Of a DNA stretch of 18,585 nt, positions 7,453 to 15,076 are shown one piece after another. This DNA is from Bog-473 sp035947875. Lineage in GTDB: Bacteria > Actinomycetota > Acidimicrobiia > Acidimicrobiales > RAAP-2. Under the pieces are notes generated by a model, which saw nothing but the letters and a program-made list of their open reading frames with translations, was not told the DNA's origin and did not search any database. The stretch is taken from the NCBI GenBank assembly GCA_035947875.1, contig DASZJQ010000186.1, positions 1 through 18,585 on the forward strand. The letters are read 5' to 3'. A program made the position numbers and the translations under genes. Every line of letters begins with the position of its first letter. Position 1 is the first letter of the stretch.

Positions 7453-8715
7453 TCAGGGAGACGGGGTCAGCGTGGCCACCGTCAACGGGCCTTCGGGCAG
7501 GACCGCGACCCGTGCCCCGGCGCCCCGTTGGCCCACCGCCGCCGTCACCGCCGTGCTCAGGTCGGCGACCGGGTGCAGGAGGGCGCCCCGCGCCATCTCG
7601 TCCGTCAGTCCCTCGCTGCGGAGCCACACCTGGGCCCGCCGCAGGACGCGACCCATCACCTGGGCCTGCCACCGGTCGAGCTCCGCGCCGTGCCGGGCGT
7701 TGATCAGGTCGTCGGCGCTTCGGGCTCCCGCCAGGACCTCGGCGAAGGCGCTGTTGCCCGGGATGCCATCGACGCACTCGGCCGCCATCACGATGATCCC
7801 CCCGTCGCGCACGATGCGCTCGGCCGCGGCCATGCCCTTGACCGCCTGGTACAGGTTGCGGTCCAGCGGATAGCCACCATTGGTCGAGACCACGACGTCG
7901 AAGGCGGCATCCACGTCTTGAGTGGCCGAAGCCCGGGCCCAGGCGCAGGCGGCATCGTGGGCCACGTCGAGCGGTCCGGCGAAGACCGCCGTGACCTGGC
8001 GGGACCGGTTGATGGTCACATCGACCGAGAAGTGCGGTGGGGCGAGTCGCACCGCCGCCCGGACGAAGTCGTGGACCGGATTCCCCTCCCGGGTGATGAA
8101 GGTGGCCCGGGGGTCGGCGATCCGGCGTGGGTGGTGCGCTTCGAGAATCGTCCCGGTGGCGGCCAGTCCGGGACACACCGCCTTGGGCCCTCCGCTGAAG
8201 CCGGCGAAGAAATGGGGCTCGACGAAGCCGGTGATGATGCGGACGTCGGCCTCGACGTACTGACGCAACAGTTGGATCGGCACGCCATCGACCTCACCGA
8301 CCGACAGGTGATCGGGGCTGTCCGAATCGTGGTCGACGATGGCGTAGCGGGCCACGACGTCGGGTCCCACCAATTCTTCCAACTCCGCCGCGGTGGCTTG
8401 GCGGTGGCTCCCGGTGGCGCACAGCAGCGTGATGGCCGCATCGGGAATCCCGCAGTTTGCGAGGTGGCGCAGCAGCGGCGGTAGCACCGTCCGGTTGGGC
8501 ATGGGCCGGGTCAGGTCGGGAAAGACCACGACGACCCGCGCCGCTCCCGCCGCCAACCCGGCCAGCGACGGACCGCACAGGGGCTCCTCCAGGGCTCGGC
8601 TCACGGCTCCGGGTTCGTCGGGCAGCCCGGGGAGCTCGGTCGGCAGGATGACCGCCGCATCATCGGGGACTTCGACCCCGAGCCCGGTGCGCCCGTAGGC
8701 CAGCGAGACCAGCAC
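7453..8715 (-). CDS. LarA-family nickel-pincer nucleotide-dependent racemase/epimerase
   Basis: A 420-residue member of the lactate racemase LarA (DUF2088) family, which interconverts epimers of 2-hydroxyacids by hydride transfer on a nickel-pincer nucleotide. Residues that align with the characterised Lactobacillus LarA set are all present: DLTR (Asp67, Arg70), His104 in GSHR, His168 in EPHFFAGFSGG, the cofactor-tethering Lys178 in GGPKAVCPG, the likely nickel ligand His194, and Gln290/Lys293 in YQAVKG. An active enzyme is therefore expected. Family members act on lactate, malate, phenyllactate and aldonates; the neighbouring kinase, aldolase and dehydrogenase favour a sugar-acid substrate (inference). 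No larB, larC or larE cofactor genes are nearby. The start is GTG, 7 bp after the kinase stop. Confidence 0.85.
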   Translation of the reverse strand: MLVSLAYGRTGLGVEVPDDAAVILPTELPGLPDEPGAVSRALEEPLCGPSLAGLAAGAARVVVVFPDLTRPMPNRTVLPPLLRHLANCGIPDAAITLLCATGSHRQATAAELEELVGPDVVARYAIVDHDSDSPDHLSVGEVDGVPIQLLRQYVEADVRIITGFVEPHFFAGFSGGPKAVCPGLAATGTILEAHHPRRIADPRATFITREGNPVHDFVRAAVRLAPPHFSVDVTINRSRQVTAVFAGPLDVAHDAACAWARASATQDVDAAFDVVVSTNGGYPLDRNLYQAVKGMAAAERIVRDGGIIVMAAECVDGIPGNSAFAEVLAGARSADDLINARHGAELDRWQAQVMGRVLRRAQVWLRSEGLTDEMARGALLHPVADLSTAVTAAVGQRGAGARVAVLPEGPLTVATLTPSP

Positions 8716-8722
8716 CAGCCGG

Positions 8723-10210
8723 CTAGCGGCTCGGCTGCTCGAGGCCGCCGGCGGGCGGGAGGGTCTCGGTGGCGGCCAGGACCGCCGTGGCGACGTGTTC
8801 GACCTGGGGACGGAGACGGCGGTACAGGTGCACCGCAGCCGGATCGGGGGTGATCACCGAGGCCACGGGGTCGAGCTGGGCCAGGGCGAGGTCCATCCCG
8901 AGTGCCCGTCCGGCCAGCAGGGCCGCCCCGGCCGAGGCGGCCTCGCCGGATCGGTGACGGGTGGCGGGCACGCCCAGGATGGAGGTCAGCACCTCGACCC
9001 AGAGGGGGAGGCCCGTCCCGACCCCACCGAGGGTGACGCCCTGGGCCGTGCTCCCGCCCAACCGGCCCGCGGTCACCACCTCCATGCAGCGCAACACGTC
9101 CCAGGCCACCGACTCGATCGCGGCGCGGGACAGGTCCCCGGCGTCGTGGGCCGCTCCCAAACCGACGAAGCCGGCGCGCGCGTCGTCCCGCCACCACGGT
9201 GCCCGGGCACCGTCCAGCCACGGCACGGCCATGACACCACGGGCGCCCAGCGGGCTCGCCGCCGCCTTGGCCGCCAATTCGTCGACCGGTCGGCCCAGCA
9301 GACGGCCCAGCCAGGCCAGGAACGACCCGGCGGCGGAAAGGCCGCCTTCGAGCAACCACCCGCCGGTGGCGCCCCGGGTCACCACGGCTCCGGCCGGCGA
9401 GGGCACCGGTCGCTCGTGGACCGGGACCGACACGTTGGCCGTGGTGCCCCAACTGACCATGGGACTCTCCTCCGACGCTCCGGACCCGAGGACCTCGCAT
9501 TGGCGGTCACCGGCCCCGATCACGACCGGGATGCCCGGGCGCAGCCCGAGCTCTGCTCCCGGCACCGACTTGAGGGCGCCGATCACGGTGTCGGAGGGCA
9601 CCACGCTCGGGAGCTTGCCCAGGGCCGGTCCCGCCAACTCGCGCACGGCGTTGCCGTCGAAGTCATAGAGGCCGCTGCGGGAGGCGAACGTGGTGTCGGT
9701 CACCAACTCGTTCGTCATCCGCAGGACCACGAGATCCCGGGGCGACAGGATGGCGTCGCTGGCGGCCAGCCGGTCCGGCTCGTGCGCGTCGATCCAGGCC
9801 AACTTGGCCGCCACCGCGCCGGCGTCGAGCGGGATCCCCGTACGCGCCCGATTGATGTCCTCGCCCCCCATGTCCTTCGTGAGCGTGGCCGCCTCCGGCG
9901 CGCCGCGGCGATCGGACCACAAGATGCCCTTCCCGATCGGATCACCGGCACGGGTCACCGGCACGAAGGTCTGGCGGGCCCCCGAACACGCCACCACATC
10001 AACCTGGCTGAAGGCCAGCGGGGCCTGCGCCCTCGCTTCGGCACAGGCGATCACGACCGACGTCCACCAGCGCAGCGGCTCCTGCTCGGCCCACCCCACC
10101 TGCGGATGGGTTGTGGTCAGTTCGGATCGGGTCAGGGCCACCAGGCCCTCCTCATGCCAGAGGCCGACCTTGGTCACCGTGGTGCCGAAATCAACGGTGA
10201 GGATCATCAC
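8723..10210 (-). CDS. FGGY-family carbohydrate kinase
   Basis: A 495-residue sugar kinase of the FGGY family (xylulokinase/gluconokinase type), normal in length. It shows the N-terminal phosphate-1 motif VDFGTTVTK (6-14), ILWSDRRG (95-102), TFASRSGLYD (173-182), the probable catalytic base Asp234 in GAGDRQCE, the VSWGTTANVSV phosphate-binding strand (251-261) and LGGVGTGLPLW in the C-terminal domain. It should transfer phosphate from ATP to a sugar, polyol or sugar acid; the substrate cannot be read from the motifs. GTG at 10210 overlaps the aldolase stop by 4 bp, and an ATG directly follows it as an alternative start. The gene sits between the aldolase and the LarA-like isomerase, so it likely phosphorylates an intermediate that the aldolase then cleaves. 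Confidence 0.87.
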   Translation of the reverse strand: MMILTVDFGTTVTKVGLWHEEGLVALTRSELTTTHPQVGWAEQEPLRWWTSVVIACAEARAQAPLAFSQVDVVACSGARQTFVPVTRAGDPIGKGILWSDRRGAPEAATLTKDMGGEDINRARTGIPLDAGAVAAKLAWIDAHEPDRLAASDAILSPRDLVVLRMTNELVTDTTFASRSGLYDFDGNAVRELAGPALGKLPSVVPSDTVIGALKSVPGAELGLRPGIPVVIGAGDRQCEVLGSGASEESPMVSWGTTANVSVPVHERPVPSPAGAVVTRGATGGWLLEGGLSAAGSFLAWLGRLLGRPVDELAAKAAASPLGARGVMAVPWLDGARAPWWRDDARAGFVGLGAAHDAGDLSRAAIESVAWDVLRCMEVVTAGRLGGSTAQGVTLGGVGTGLPLWVEVLTSILGVPATRHRSGEAASAGAALLAGRALGMDLALAQLDPVASVITPDPAAVHLYRRLRPQVEHVATAVLAATETLPPAGGLEQPSR

Positions 10211-10971
10211 GGGTGGACCAGCGCGGCGATCAGGCCCGCCATCTCGGCCGGTTCATGGTCCTGGTACACCGTGCGTCCCATGGCCATGCCGCCACCGCCA
10301 CCCTCCATCACGTCGCGCACCTCGTCGAGCACGGAGGCCCGCCCGGCCGTGCCGATCGGTCCGCCCAGGAAGAGGACGGGCGCGCCGACGCTGGCCACCA
10401 CCCGGGCCACGGCGCGCTGTCGTTCCGCTCCCGGTTCGGCCAGGGGGACCGGGACCTTGAGCAGGGGTGCCCCCATGTCGTGGGCGATGACGGCGGCGAA
10501 GACGATGGCGTCGGTGTCGCGCGCCACCCCTCCGTCCCGCCAGACCAGCGGCTCGATCAGTGCTTCGAGTGCGGCCGACTCGGACTGCTCGAGCACCTGT
10601 CCCAGGAGCTCGAGGGCCGCCGGGGTCAGCGGGTCGGCCATATCGATCCTGGTCATGTGCTTGACCCCGGTCCACCCGTCAGCGGCGGCCCGGGACACCG
10701 AGGCCACCGGCCGATCATCGAGCTCGAATGCCGAGGTGGCCAGGCCGGTGCGGTTGATGGAGAGGTAGGTGCGGTGCGCCGCGGTGAGATGACCGGCCGC
10801 GGCCAGATCGGCCAGCGGCTGCGCCGTCGCCAAGATGCCGTCACAGGCGGGCAGGGCTTGGGCCAGCGCGTTGACATAGTCCCCGTAGCGTTCCACGGTT
10901 ACCACGCCGCGGGCGCGATGATCGGCCGCCAGCACGAGGGCCGGGATGGGCAGGCGATGGGGCGGGGTCAT
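10207..10971 (-). CDS. Class I aldolase, DeoC/FbaB-like (beta/alpha)8 protein
   Basis: A 254-residue TIM-barrel protein resembling the DeoC/LacD/FbaB aldolase group, including the small actinobacterial proteins found near inositol and sugar-acid genes. ALVLAADHRARG (11-22) is the first strand with the family AxDHR motif. Lys172 in PLLKVPVP sits where class I aldolases form the Schiff base, and GGGMAMGRTVYQ near the C-terminus is the phosphate-binding loop seen in FbaB-type enzymes. It probably cleaves or forms a carbon-carbon bond in a phosphorylated keto sugar or sugar acid. The ATG overlaps the stop of the dehydrogenase gene by 4 bp, and its own stop overlaps the kinase start, so the three genes are tightly coupled. 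The substrate is unknown. Confidence 0.75.
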   Translation of the reverse strand: MTPPHRLPIPALVLAADHRARGVVTVERYGDYVNALAQALPACDGILATAQPLADLAAAGHLTAAHRTYLSINRTGLATSAFELDDRPVASVSRAAADGWTGVKHMTRIDMADPLTPAALELLGQVLEQSESAALEALIEPLVWRDGGVARDTDAIVFAAVIAHDMGAPLLKVPVPLAEPGAERQRAVARVVASVGAPVLFLGGPIGTAGRASVLDEVRDVMEGGGGGMAMGRTVYQDHEPAEMAGLIAALVHP

Positions 10972-11855
10972 GCCGTCCCGGCCGGCGCCATGACGACCTT
11001 GGCCACGGCCGAGAAGTCCTCACGGCCGTAACCCGCCCGCTGCGCCGCCCCGAGCATCTGGCGCGCCGTGGTGGTGGTGGCGGCGGGAACGCCGGTCTTC
11101 GCCGCGTAGGCCAGAGCCAGGTCGAGGTCCTTGGCCATGAGGTCGGTCATGAACCCGGGCTGCCAGTCGTTCGAGGCGGGACTCTCGGGCACCACCCCGG
11201 GGACCGGGAGACGCGTGCGCACGGCGACACAGTCGCCCGTGGCATGGGTCAGCACTTCGAACAACTTGTGCATGTCGACCCCCGACTTCACGGCCATCGC
11301 CGTGGCTTCGGCCGTGGCCGTCATCTGCGCGGCGTAGATCAGGTTGTTGCACAGTTTCACCACCTGGCCCATGCCCGGACCCCCGACGTGCACGATGAGG
11401 CCGGAAAAGGGGGCCAGCGCCGGTTCCGTCTCGGCCAGCGTCGCCGCGTCGCCACCGACCATGAGGGTGAGCACCCCCTTGTGCGCGCCCGCCGTGCCGC
11501 CGGAGAGGGGTGCGTCGAGGTACCGGGCGCCGGTGTCCGAGACGCGAACGTGTTGGGCGCGCTCCACCTCGGGGTCGATGGTCGAGCAGTCGACGATGGT
11601 CATGCCCTCCGCCAGCGCCGGCACCATGTCGTCGACCACCTCGACGACCTCGGGTGAGTTGGGCACGCACACGATGACGACGTCGGACGCCTCGGCGACG
11701 CCGCGGGGCGAGCCACCGTCCTTGGCCCCACGGGCCAGCGCGGCATCGATGGGTCCGCGGCTCCGCGAGGCGACCGTGACGTCATGTCCCGCCTCGATGA
11801 GGTGGCCCGCCATCGGCAAGCCCATGGCCCCCAGGCCGACGAATCCGATTCGCAT
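10968..11855 (-). CDS. Beta-hydroxyacid dehydrogenase (3-hydroxyisobutyrate / tartronate semialdehyde reductase family)
   Basis: A 295-residue NAD(P)-dependent oxidoreductase of the 3-hydroxyisobutyrate dehydrogenase / GarR / L-threonate dehydrogenase family. It has the Rossmann motif GFVGLGAMGLPMA (4-16), the substrate loop DAPLSGGTAGAHKG (114-127), the catalytic Lys167 in VVKLCNNL and the C-terminal FMTDLMAKDLDLAL (235-248). Members oxidise or reduce the 3-hydroxyl of 3-hydroxyacids such as hydroxyisobutyrate, glycerate or threonate. Linkage to a kinase and an aldolase resembles four-carbon acid sugar pathways, though those use a DUF1537 kinase rather than FGGY. A good ribosome-binding site, GGAGGG, precedes the ATG. 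It lies 78 bp downstream of the GH4 gene and is probably co-transcribed with it. Confidence 0.87.
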   Translation of the reverse strand: MRIGFVGLGAMGLPMAGHLIEAGHDVTVASRSRGPIDAALARGAKDGGSPRGVAEASDVVIVCVPNSPEVVEVVDDMVPALAEGMTIVDCSTIDPEVERAQHVRVSDTGARYLDAPLSGGTAGAHKGVLTLMVGGDAATLAETEPALAPFSGLIVHVGGPGMGQVVKLCNNLIYAAQMTATAEATAMAVKSGVDMHKLFEVLTHATGDCVAVRTRLPVPGVVPESPASNDWQPGFMTDLMAKDLDLALAYAAKTGVPAATTTTARQMLGAAQRAGYGREDFSAVAKVVMAPAGTA

Positions 11856-11933
11856 CGTGTGTCCCTCCCGCTGGTGGTGACCGACGGCCGCTCCGGTCCG
11901 GAGCAGAGTCGACCGATGGCGCTTGCTGCGACG

Positions 11934-13286
11934 CTATGCGAACTGCGGCAGCCACTCCGCCGTGCCGGCCATCAATTCCTCCACCATGGCATCGGTCTGG
12001 CGCAGGTCGCCCCGCCCGGCCAAGGGGTCGAGGGCGAACGCCTCGGCTGCCAGGGCGCGATCGCCCTTGAGGGCCGCCTCCACCGTGAGCTCCTGCGTGG
12101 CCGTGTGGCGCCGGACGATCTCGTTGAAGGGTTCGGGGAGGACCGAGACGTCGCGGCCGCGGATCCCGTCCCCGTCGATCACACAGATCGACTCGAGCAC
12201 CACGTCGGCCGGCAGGCCGGGCGCCTGTCCGGCGTTGGGGATGTTGACCGGCGCCTCGAAGGGCTCGCCCGTCAACATGGCCGCGATCATCGGGGAGGGC
12301 AGTTCACCCGACTGCCACGTCTGCAGGTCCTTGGTGCCGCCCAGCCAGGCGTCGACGTCGGCCACGTATTCGGCCTGGTGCCTTTCCCGCACCGTGATCG
12401 GGCTCAGCCCGATGTTGTAGGCGGCGCCCCACTCGGACTCGGGGGTGAGCGCAAACGACACGAACTCGGCAATGTGCCGGTCCCCGGCGGCCGGGAAGGT
12501 GCCCCAACGATCCAGCATGATCAGCTTGAGCACATGGCGCTGCGCGAAGTTCAGCTTGGAGAAGGCCTCGGCTTCGGGGCGCCCGGGGTAGGGAGCCAGC
12601 GAGGCCAGCCCGCCGACCTCGTCCACCAGATCACGGATGATGTCGAAGCCGTTGTCGCCGTCGACATCGAGCGAGGTGAGCACCGGGAAATGGTTCACCC
12701 CGGTCACCGACGGCGTGATCGCGTCCCACGGTTTGCCCAGGGCGATGGCCAGGTCCATGGTGAAGTTGCCCACCTCGTGGCAGAGGCCGACGGCCTTGAT
12801 GCCGGTCTCACGGCAGACCGAGCGGGTCAGGGTGGTCATGGGATTGGTGATGTTGAACAGCCACGCATCCGGGCACATCTCTTCCATGTCCTTGGCGATA
12901 CCGACCAGCACCGGGATGTTGCGCAGGGCCCGGTTGATGCCACCGGGCCCGACGCTGTCGCCGACGGTCTGGGTGATGCCGTGGGCCGCCGGGACATCGA
13001 GGTCGACGGCCATGGAACGGAACCCACCGGTGGAAATGCAGACGATGACGAAGTCGGCCCCCTCGAGCGCGGCCTTCTGGTCGGTGGTGGAGGCGATCGT
13101 CGCCTTGGCGCCCAGGGCCCCGTTCACCTTGTGCGCCAGCGCCTCCATTTTGGGCAGGGGGGCGGGGTCGACGTCCTCGAGCACCAGGTGCATGCCGGCC
13201 AGCGCCGGGGTCCCGAAGAGATCGGCCATCAACTCGGGGGCCCATTGGTAGCTCCCGCCCCCGATGATCGTGACTTGCGTGCTCAC
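11934..13286 (-). CDS. Glycoside hydrolase family 4 (NAD- and metal-dependent alpha-glycosidase type)
   Basis: A 450-residue GH4 enzyme, normal in length. GH4 enzymes hydrolyse glycosides through transient NAD-dependent oxidation at C3, using a divalent metal. The Rossmann motif IIGGGSYQW (7-15), TVGDSVGPGGINRALR (107-122), NITNP (145-149), CHE (Cys169-His170-Glu171) and VNHF (His199) are present; Cys169 and His199 are the usual metal ligands. The CHE form suits unphosphorylated alpha-glycosides, possibly including uronides, rather than 6-phospho substrates, but the sugar is not determined. I chose the GTG at 13286 over an upstream in-frame start because GGAAGGGG lies 6 bp before it and the NAD-binding strand begins directly after. 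The rejected 28-residue extension would run through the palindromic operator. It is the first gene of the catabolic block. Confidence 0.87.
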   Translation of the reverse strand: MSTQVTIIGGGSYQWAPELMADLFGTPALAGMHLVLEDVDPAPLPKMEALAHKVNGALGAKATIASTTDQKAALEGADFVIVCISTGGFRSMAVDLDVPAAHGITQTVGDSVGPGGINRALRNIPVLVGIAKDMEEMCPDAWLFNITNPMTTLTRSVCRETGIKAVGLCHEVGNFTMDLAIALGKPWDAITPSVTGVNHFPVLTSLDVDGDNGFDIIRDLVDEVGGLASLAPYPGRPEAEAFSKLNFAQRHVLKLIMLDRWGTFPAAGDRHIAEFVSFALTPESEWGAAYNIGLSPITVRERHQAEYVADVDAWLGGTKDLQTWQSGELPSPMIAAMLTGEPFEAPVNIPNAGQAPGLPADVVLESICVIDGDGIRGRDVSVLPEPFNEIVRRHTATQELTVEAALKGDRALAAEAFALDPLAGRGDLRQTDAMVEELMAGTAEWLPQFA

Positions 13287-13306
13287 GCAGCACCCCTTCC
13301 GTTCTC

Positions 13307-13330
13307 TGACATTGATGTCAGTGTACTGAC
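13307..13330. promoter_or_regulatory. Two overlapping palindromes upstream of the GH4 gene
   Basis: TGACATTGATGTCA (13307-13320) is a perfect 6-2-6 inverted repeat. GTCAGTGTACTGAC (13317-13330) is a second perfect 6-2-6 inverted repeat, and the two share GTCA. The first has the same TGAC-N6-GTCA core and the same spacing to the start codon (about 20 bp) as the palindrome upstream of the MFS-LivF gene. The minus strand reads TACACT across the second palindrome, a possible -10 hexamer. The form suits a dimeric regulator such as a GntR- or LacI-type protein; that assignment is inference. Confidence 0.6.
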
Positions 13331-13350
13331 GGCGTCCTCGGCCATTCTTG

Positions 13351-13387
13351 GGGAGGACACCGCGCCACATCGTCGTGGTGTCCTTCC
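13351..13387 (-). terminator. Stem-loop between bioB and the GH4 gene, possible terminator
   Basis: Arms 13351-13361 and 13377-13387 pair over 11 bp (one G-T pair), around AGGACACC/GGTGTCCT, with a 15-base loop. It lies 58 bp downstream of the bioB stop and upstream of the GH4 promoter elements, where a terminator is expected. There is no T-tract, which is common in high-GC actinobacteria. A competing 6-bp stem, GTCCTC (13334-13339) with GAGGAC (13353-13358), uses part of the same arm. Confidence 0.4.
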
Positions 13388-13444
13388 AGTCGACCCGAGG
13401 CTTCCCGCCCTCGGCCCGGCGGTTTGCACCTCTGGGTTAGGCGG

Positions 13445-14539
13445 TTAGGCGTTGGCGGGAATCTCGGTGCCGGGACCGCGCCGCCGCAACGACACCAGAT
13501 CGCGGCGGGCGGCGGGCAGGGTGATCTCCTCTTGGCCTTCCACCACAAAACCGGCATCGGCGATCATCTGCAGGTCGGCCGAGCCGGCCTGTCCCTCGCT
13601 GGTCAGGTAGTCGCCCAGGAAGATGGAGTTGGCCAGATGCAGGCCCAGGGTCTGCAGGCTCCGCAGGTGCAGCTCGCGACCACCGGCGATGCGGACCTCG
13701 ACGTCGGGGAAGAAGAACCGGAACAGCGCCAGGATGCGCAGGCACCGCTGAGGCGTCAGCTGCCACTGGTCGGCCAGCGGCGTGCCCGCAAAGGGAATCA
13801 GGAAATTGACCGGCACCGAATCGGGGTCGAGCTTGCGCAGGTCGAACGCCAGGTCGACGATGTCCTCGTCGTGCTCCCCCATGCCGAAGATGGCGCCCGA
13901 GCACGGGGACAGGCCCGCTTCGTGCGCCACGCCGACGGTATCGACCCGGTCGGCGAAGGTGTGGGTGGAGCAGATATCGGCGTAGGTGGCCTCGCTCGTA
14001 TTGAGATTGTGGTTGTAGGCGTACACCCCGGCGTCCAAGAGACGCTCGGCCCGTTCCTTGGTCAGGAGACCGAGACTGGTGCACACCTCGACGTCGGGGT
14101 GGCGCTCCTTGATCACGCGGACGGTCTCGGCCACCCGGCCGATGTCCCGGTCGGTCGGACCACGGCCGCTGGCCACCAGGCAGACCCGCTTGGCCCCACC
14201 GGCCACCGCCCGGTCGGCCGTCTCGGCTGCCTCGATCGGGTCGACCCAGTTGTACTTGAGGACGTCGGCTTCGGAACCTCGCCGCTGCGAGCAATAGGAG
14301 CAATCCTCCGGGCACAGGCCGCTCTTCATGTTGACGATGAGGTTGAGCTTGACCCGGTTGCCGAAAAAGTGGCGGCGCACCCGACCTCCGGCCGCCACGA
14401 CGGAGAGCAGATCGTCGTCGCTGCTCGTGAGCACGCCCAGTGCTTGCGCCCGGGTCGGGGGCCGGCGGTCGAGAGCCTGGACCACGAGGTCGTCCAGCAG
14501 GGTGGTCAGTTCGGCGTCCATGGCGCACCAGCATGCCAT
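13445..14539 (-). CDS. bioB: Biotin synthase
   Basis: A radical SAM enzyme that inserts sulfur into dethiobiotin, the last step of biotin synthesis. It carries the SAM cluster motif CPEDCSYC directly after KLNLIVNMKSGL, then YNHNLNTS, GAIFGMGE and PVNFLIPFAGTPL, and the helical N-terminal arrangement of the Bacillus-type enzyme. I took the ATG at 14539 (364 residues), 3 bp after GGAAGGG. The ATG at 14521 (358 residues, MDAELTTLL) fits the family N-terminus equally well, and a GTG at 14611 directly follows the upstream stop. No other biotin genes are in the window, and I found no small CxxC-type biotin synthase auxiliary protein gene after it. Confidence 0.9.
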   Translation of the reverse strand: MACWCAMDAELTTLLDDLVVQALDRRPPTRAQALGVLTSSDDDLLSVVAAGGRVRRHFFGNRVKLNLIVNMKSGLCPEDCSYCSQRRGSEADVLKYNWVDPIEAAETADRAVAGGAKRVCLVASGRGPTDRDIGRVAETVRVIKERHPDVEVCTSLGLLTKERAERLLDAGVYAYNHNLNTSEATYADICSTHTFADRVDTVGVAHEAGLSPCSGAIFGMGEHDEDIVDLAFDLRKLDPDSVPVNFLIPFAGTPLADQWQLTPQRCLRILALFRFFFPDVEVRIAGGRELHLRSLQTLGLHLANSIFLGDYLTSEGQAGSADLQMIADAGFVVEGQEEITLPAARRDLVSLRRRGPGTEIPANA

Positions 14540-14611
14540 GCGCCCTTCCCGGGTCGCCTCTCCGCGGCCCGGAGCGCGGCGCGGCGCGGTCCCATCGGGG
14601 CAGCCGGTCAC

Positions 14612-15076
14612 TCAGACCAGGAGCTTCTCACCCCAAAAACAGGCGAACGGGTTGTCGTTGTAGGGCTCGATGTCGACGTACCCGGCTCGACGGTAGAGGC
14701 TCAGCGCGTGCGACTGCTTGGGACCGGTGTCGAGGCGAACGGCCCGATAGCCGAGCGAGCGAGCCATGGACTCCAGCGCCACCAGGAGCTCGCCCGCCAC
14801 TCCCTGCGACCGGGCGTCCGGTCGCACATACATGCGCTTGATTTCCGCCACCCCGGCACCGAGCTCGCGCACACCCCCTCCGGTCACGGCCAGGTCGTCC
14901 CGCCAGCCGACCAGATAGGCGCCACGCGGCGCGCGCAGCTCGGCCGCGGAGAGCGCCGGCCGGGTCAGGCGGCTGGTCGTCCAGTACAGCGCGTTCAGCT
15001 CATCGGACATCTCGGCCAGCAATTCCGAGGCCGGCGCCTCCTCGGGGTCGGTCGTGACAAAGCGCGTCCGGGTCAC
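14612..15076 (-). CDS. GNAT-family N-acetyltransferase
   Basis: A 154-residue single-domain GNAT acyltransferase. The acetyl-CoA pyrophosphate loop is RPDARSQGVAGELL (85-98), preceded by strand EIKRMYV and followed by the C-terminal TGPKQSHALSLYRRAGY segment typical of the fold. The acceptor cannot be inferred. The GTG start overlaps the stop of the upstream epimerase/dehydratase gene by 4 bp, so the two are translated together; bioB follows on the same strand. A metabolic link to biotin is not evident. Confidence 0.85.
   Translation of the reverse strand: MTRTRFVTTDPEEAPASELLAEMSDELNALYWTTSRLTRPALSAAELRAPRGAYLVGWRDDLAVTGGGVRELGAGVAEIKRMYVRPDARSQGVAGELLVALESMARSLGYRAVRLDTGPKQSHALSLYRRAGYVDIEPYNDNPFACFWGEKLLV

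Noticed and set aside
4212..7703. An 1163-codon open frame on the + strand opposite the permease and MFS-LivF genes
   Set aside because: Its translation is low-complexity Gly/Arg/Gln/Asp/His without family motifs and mirrors the high-GC third positions of the real minus-strand genes. It is an antisense shadow.
13318..13557. A small Cys-containing frame at the bioB 3' end, considered as a biotin synthase auxiliary protein
   Set aside because: It overlaps the bioB coding end, its Cys spacing does not match a CxxC zinc or iron-sulfur motif, and it has no credible ribosome-binding site.
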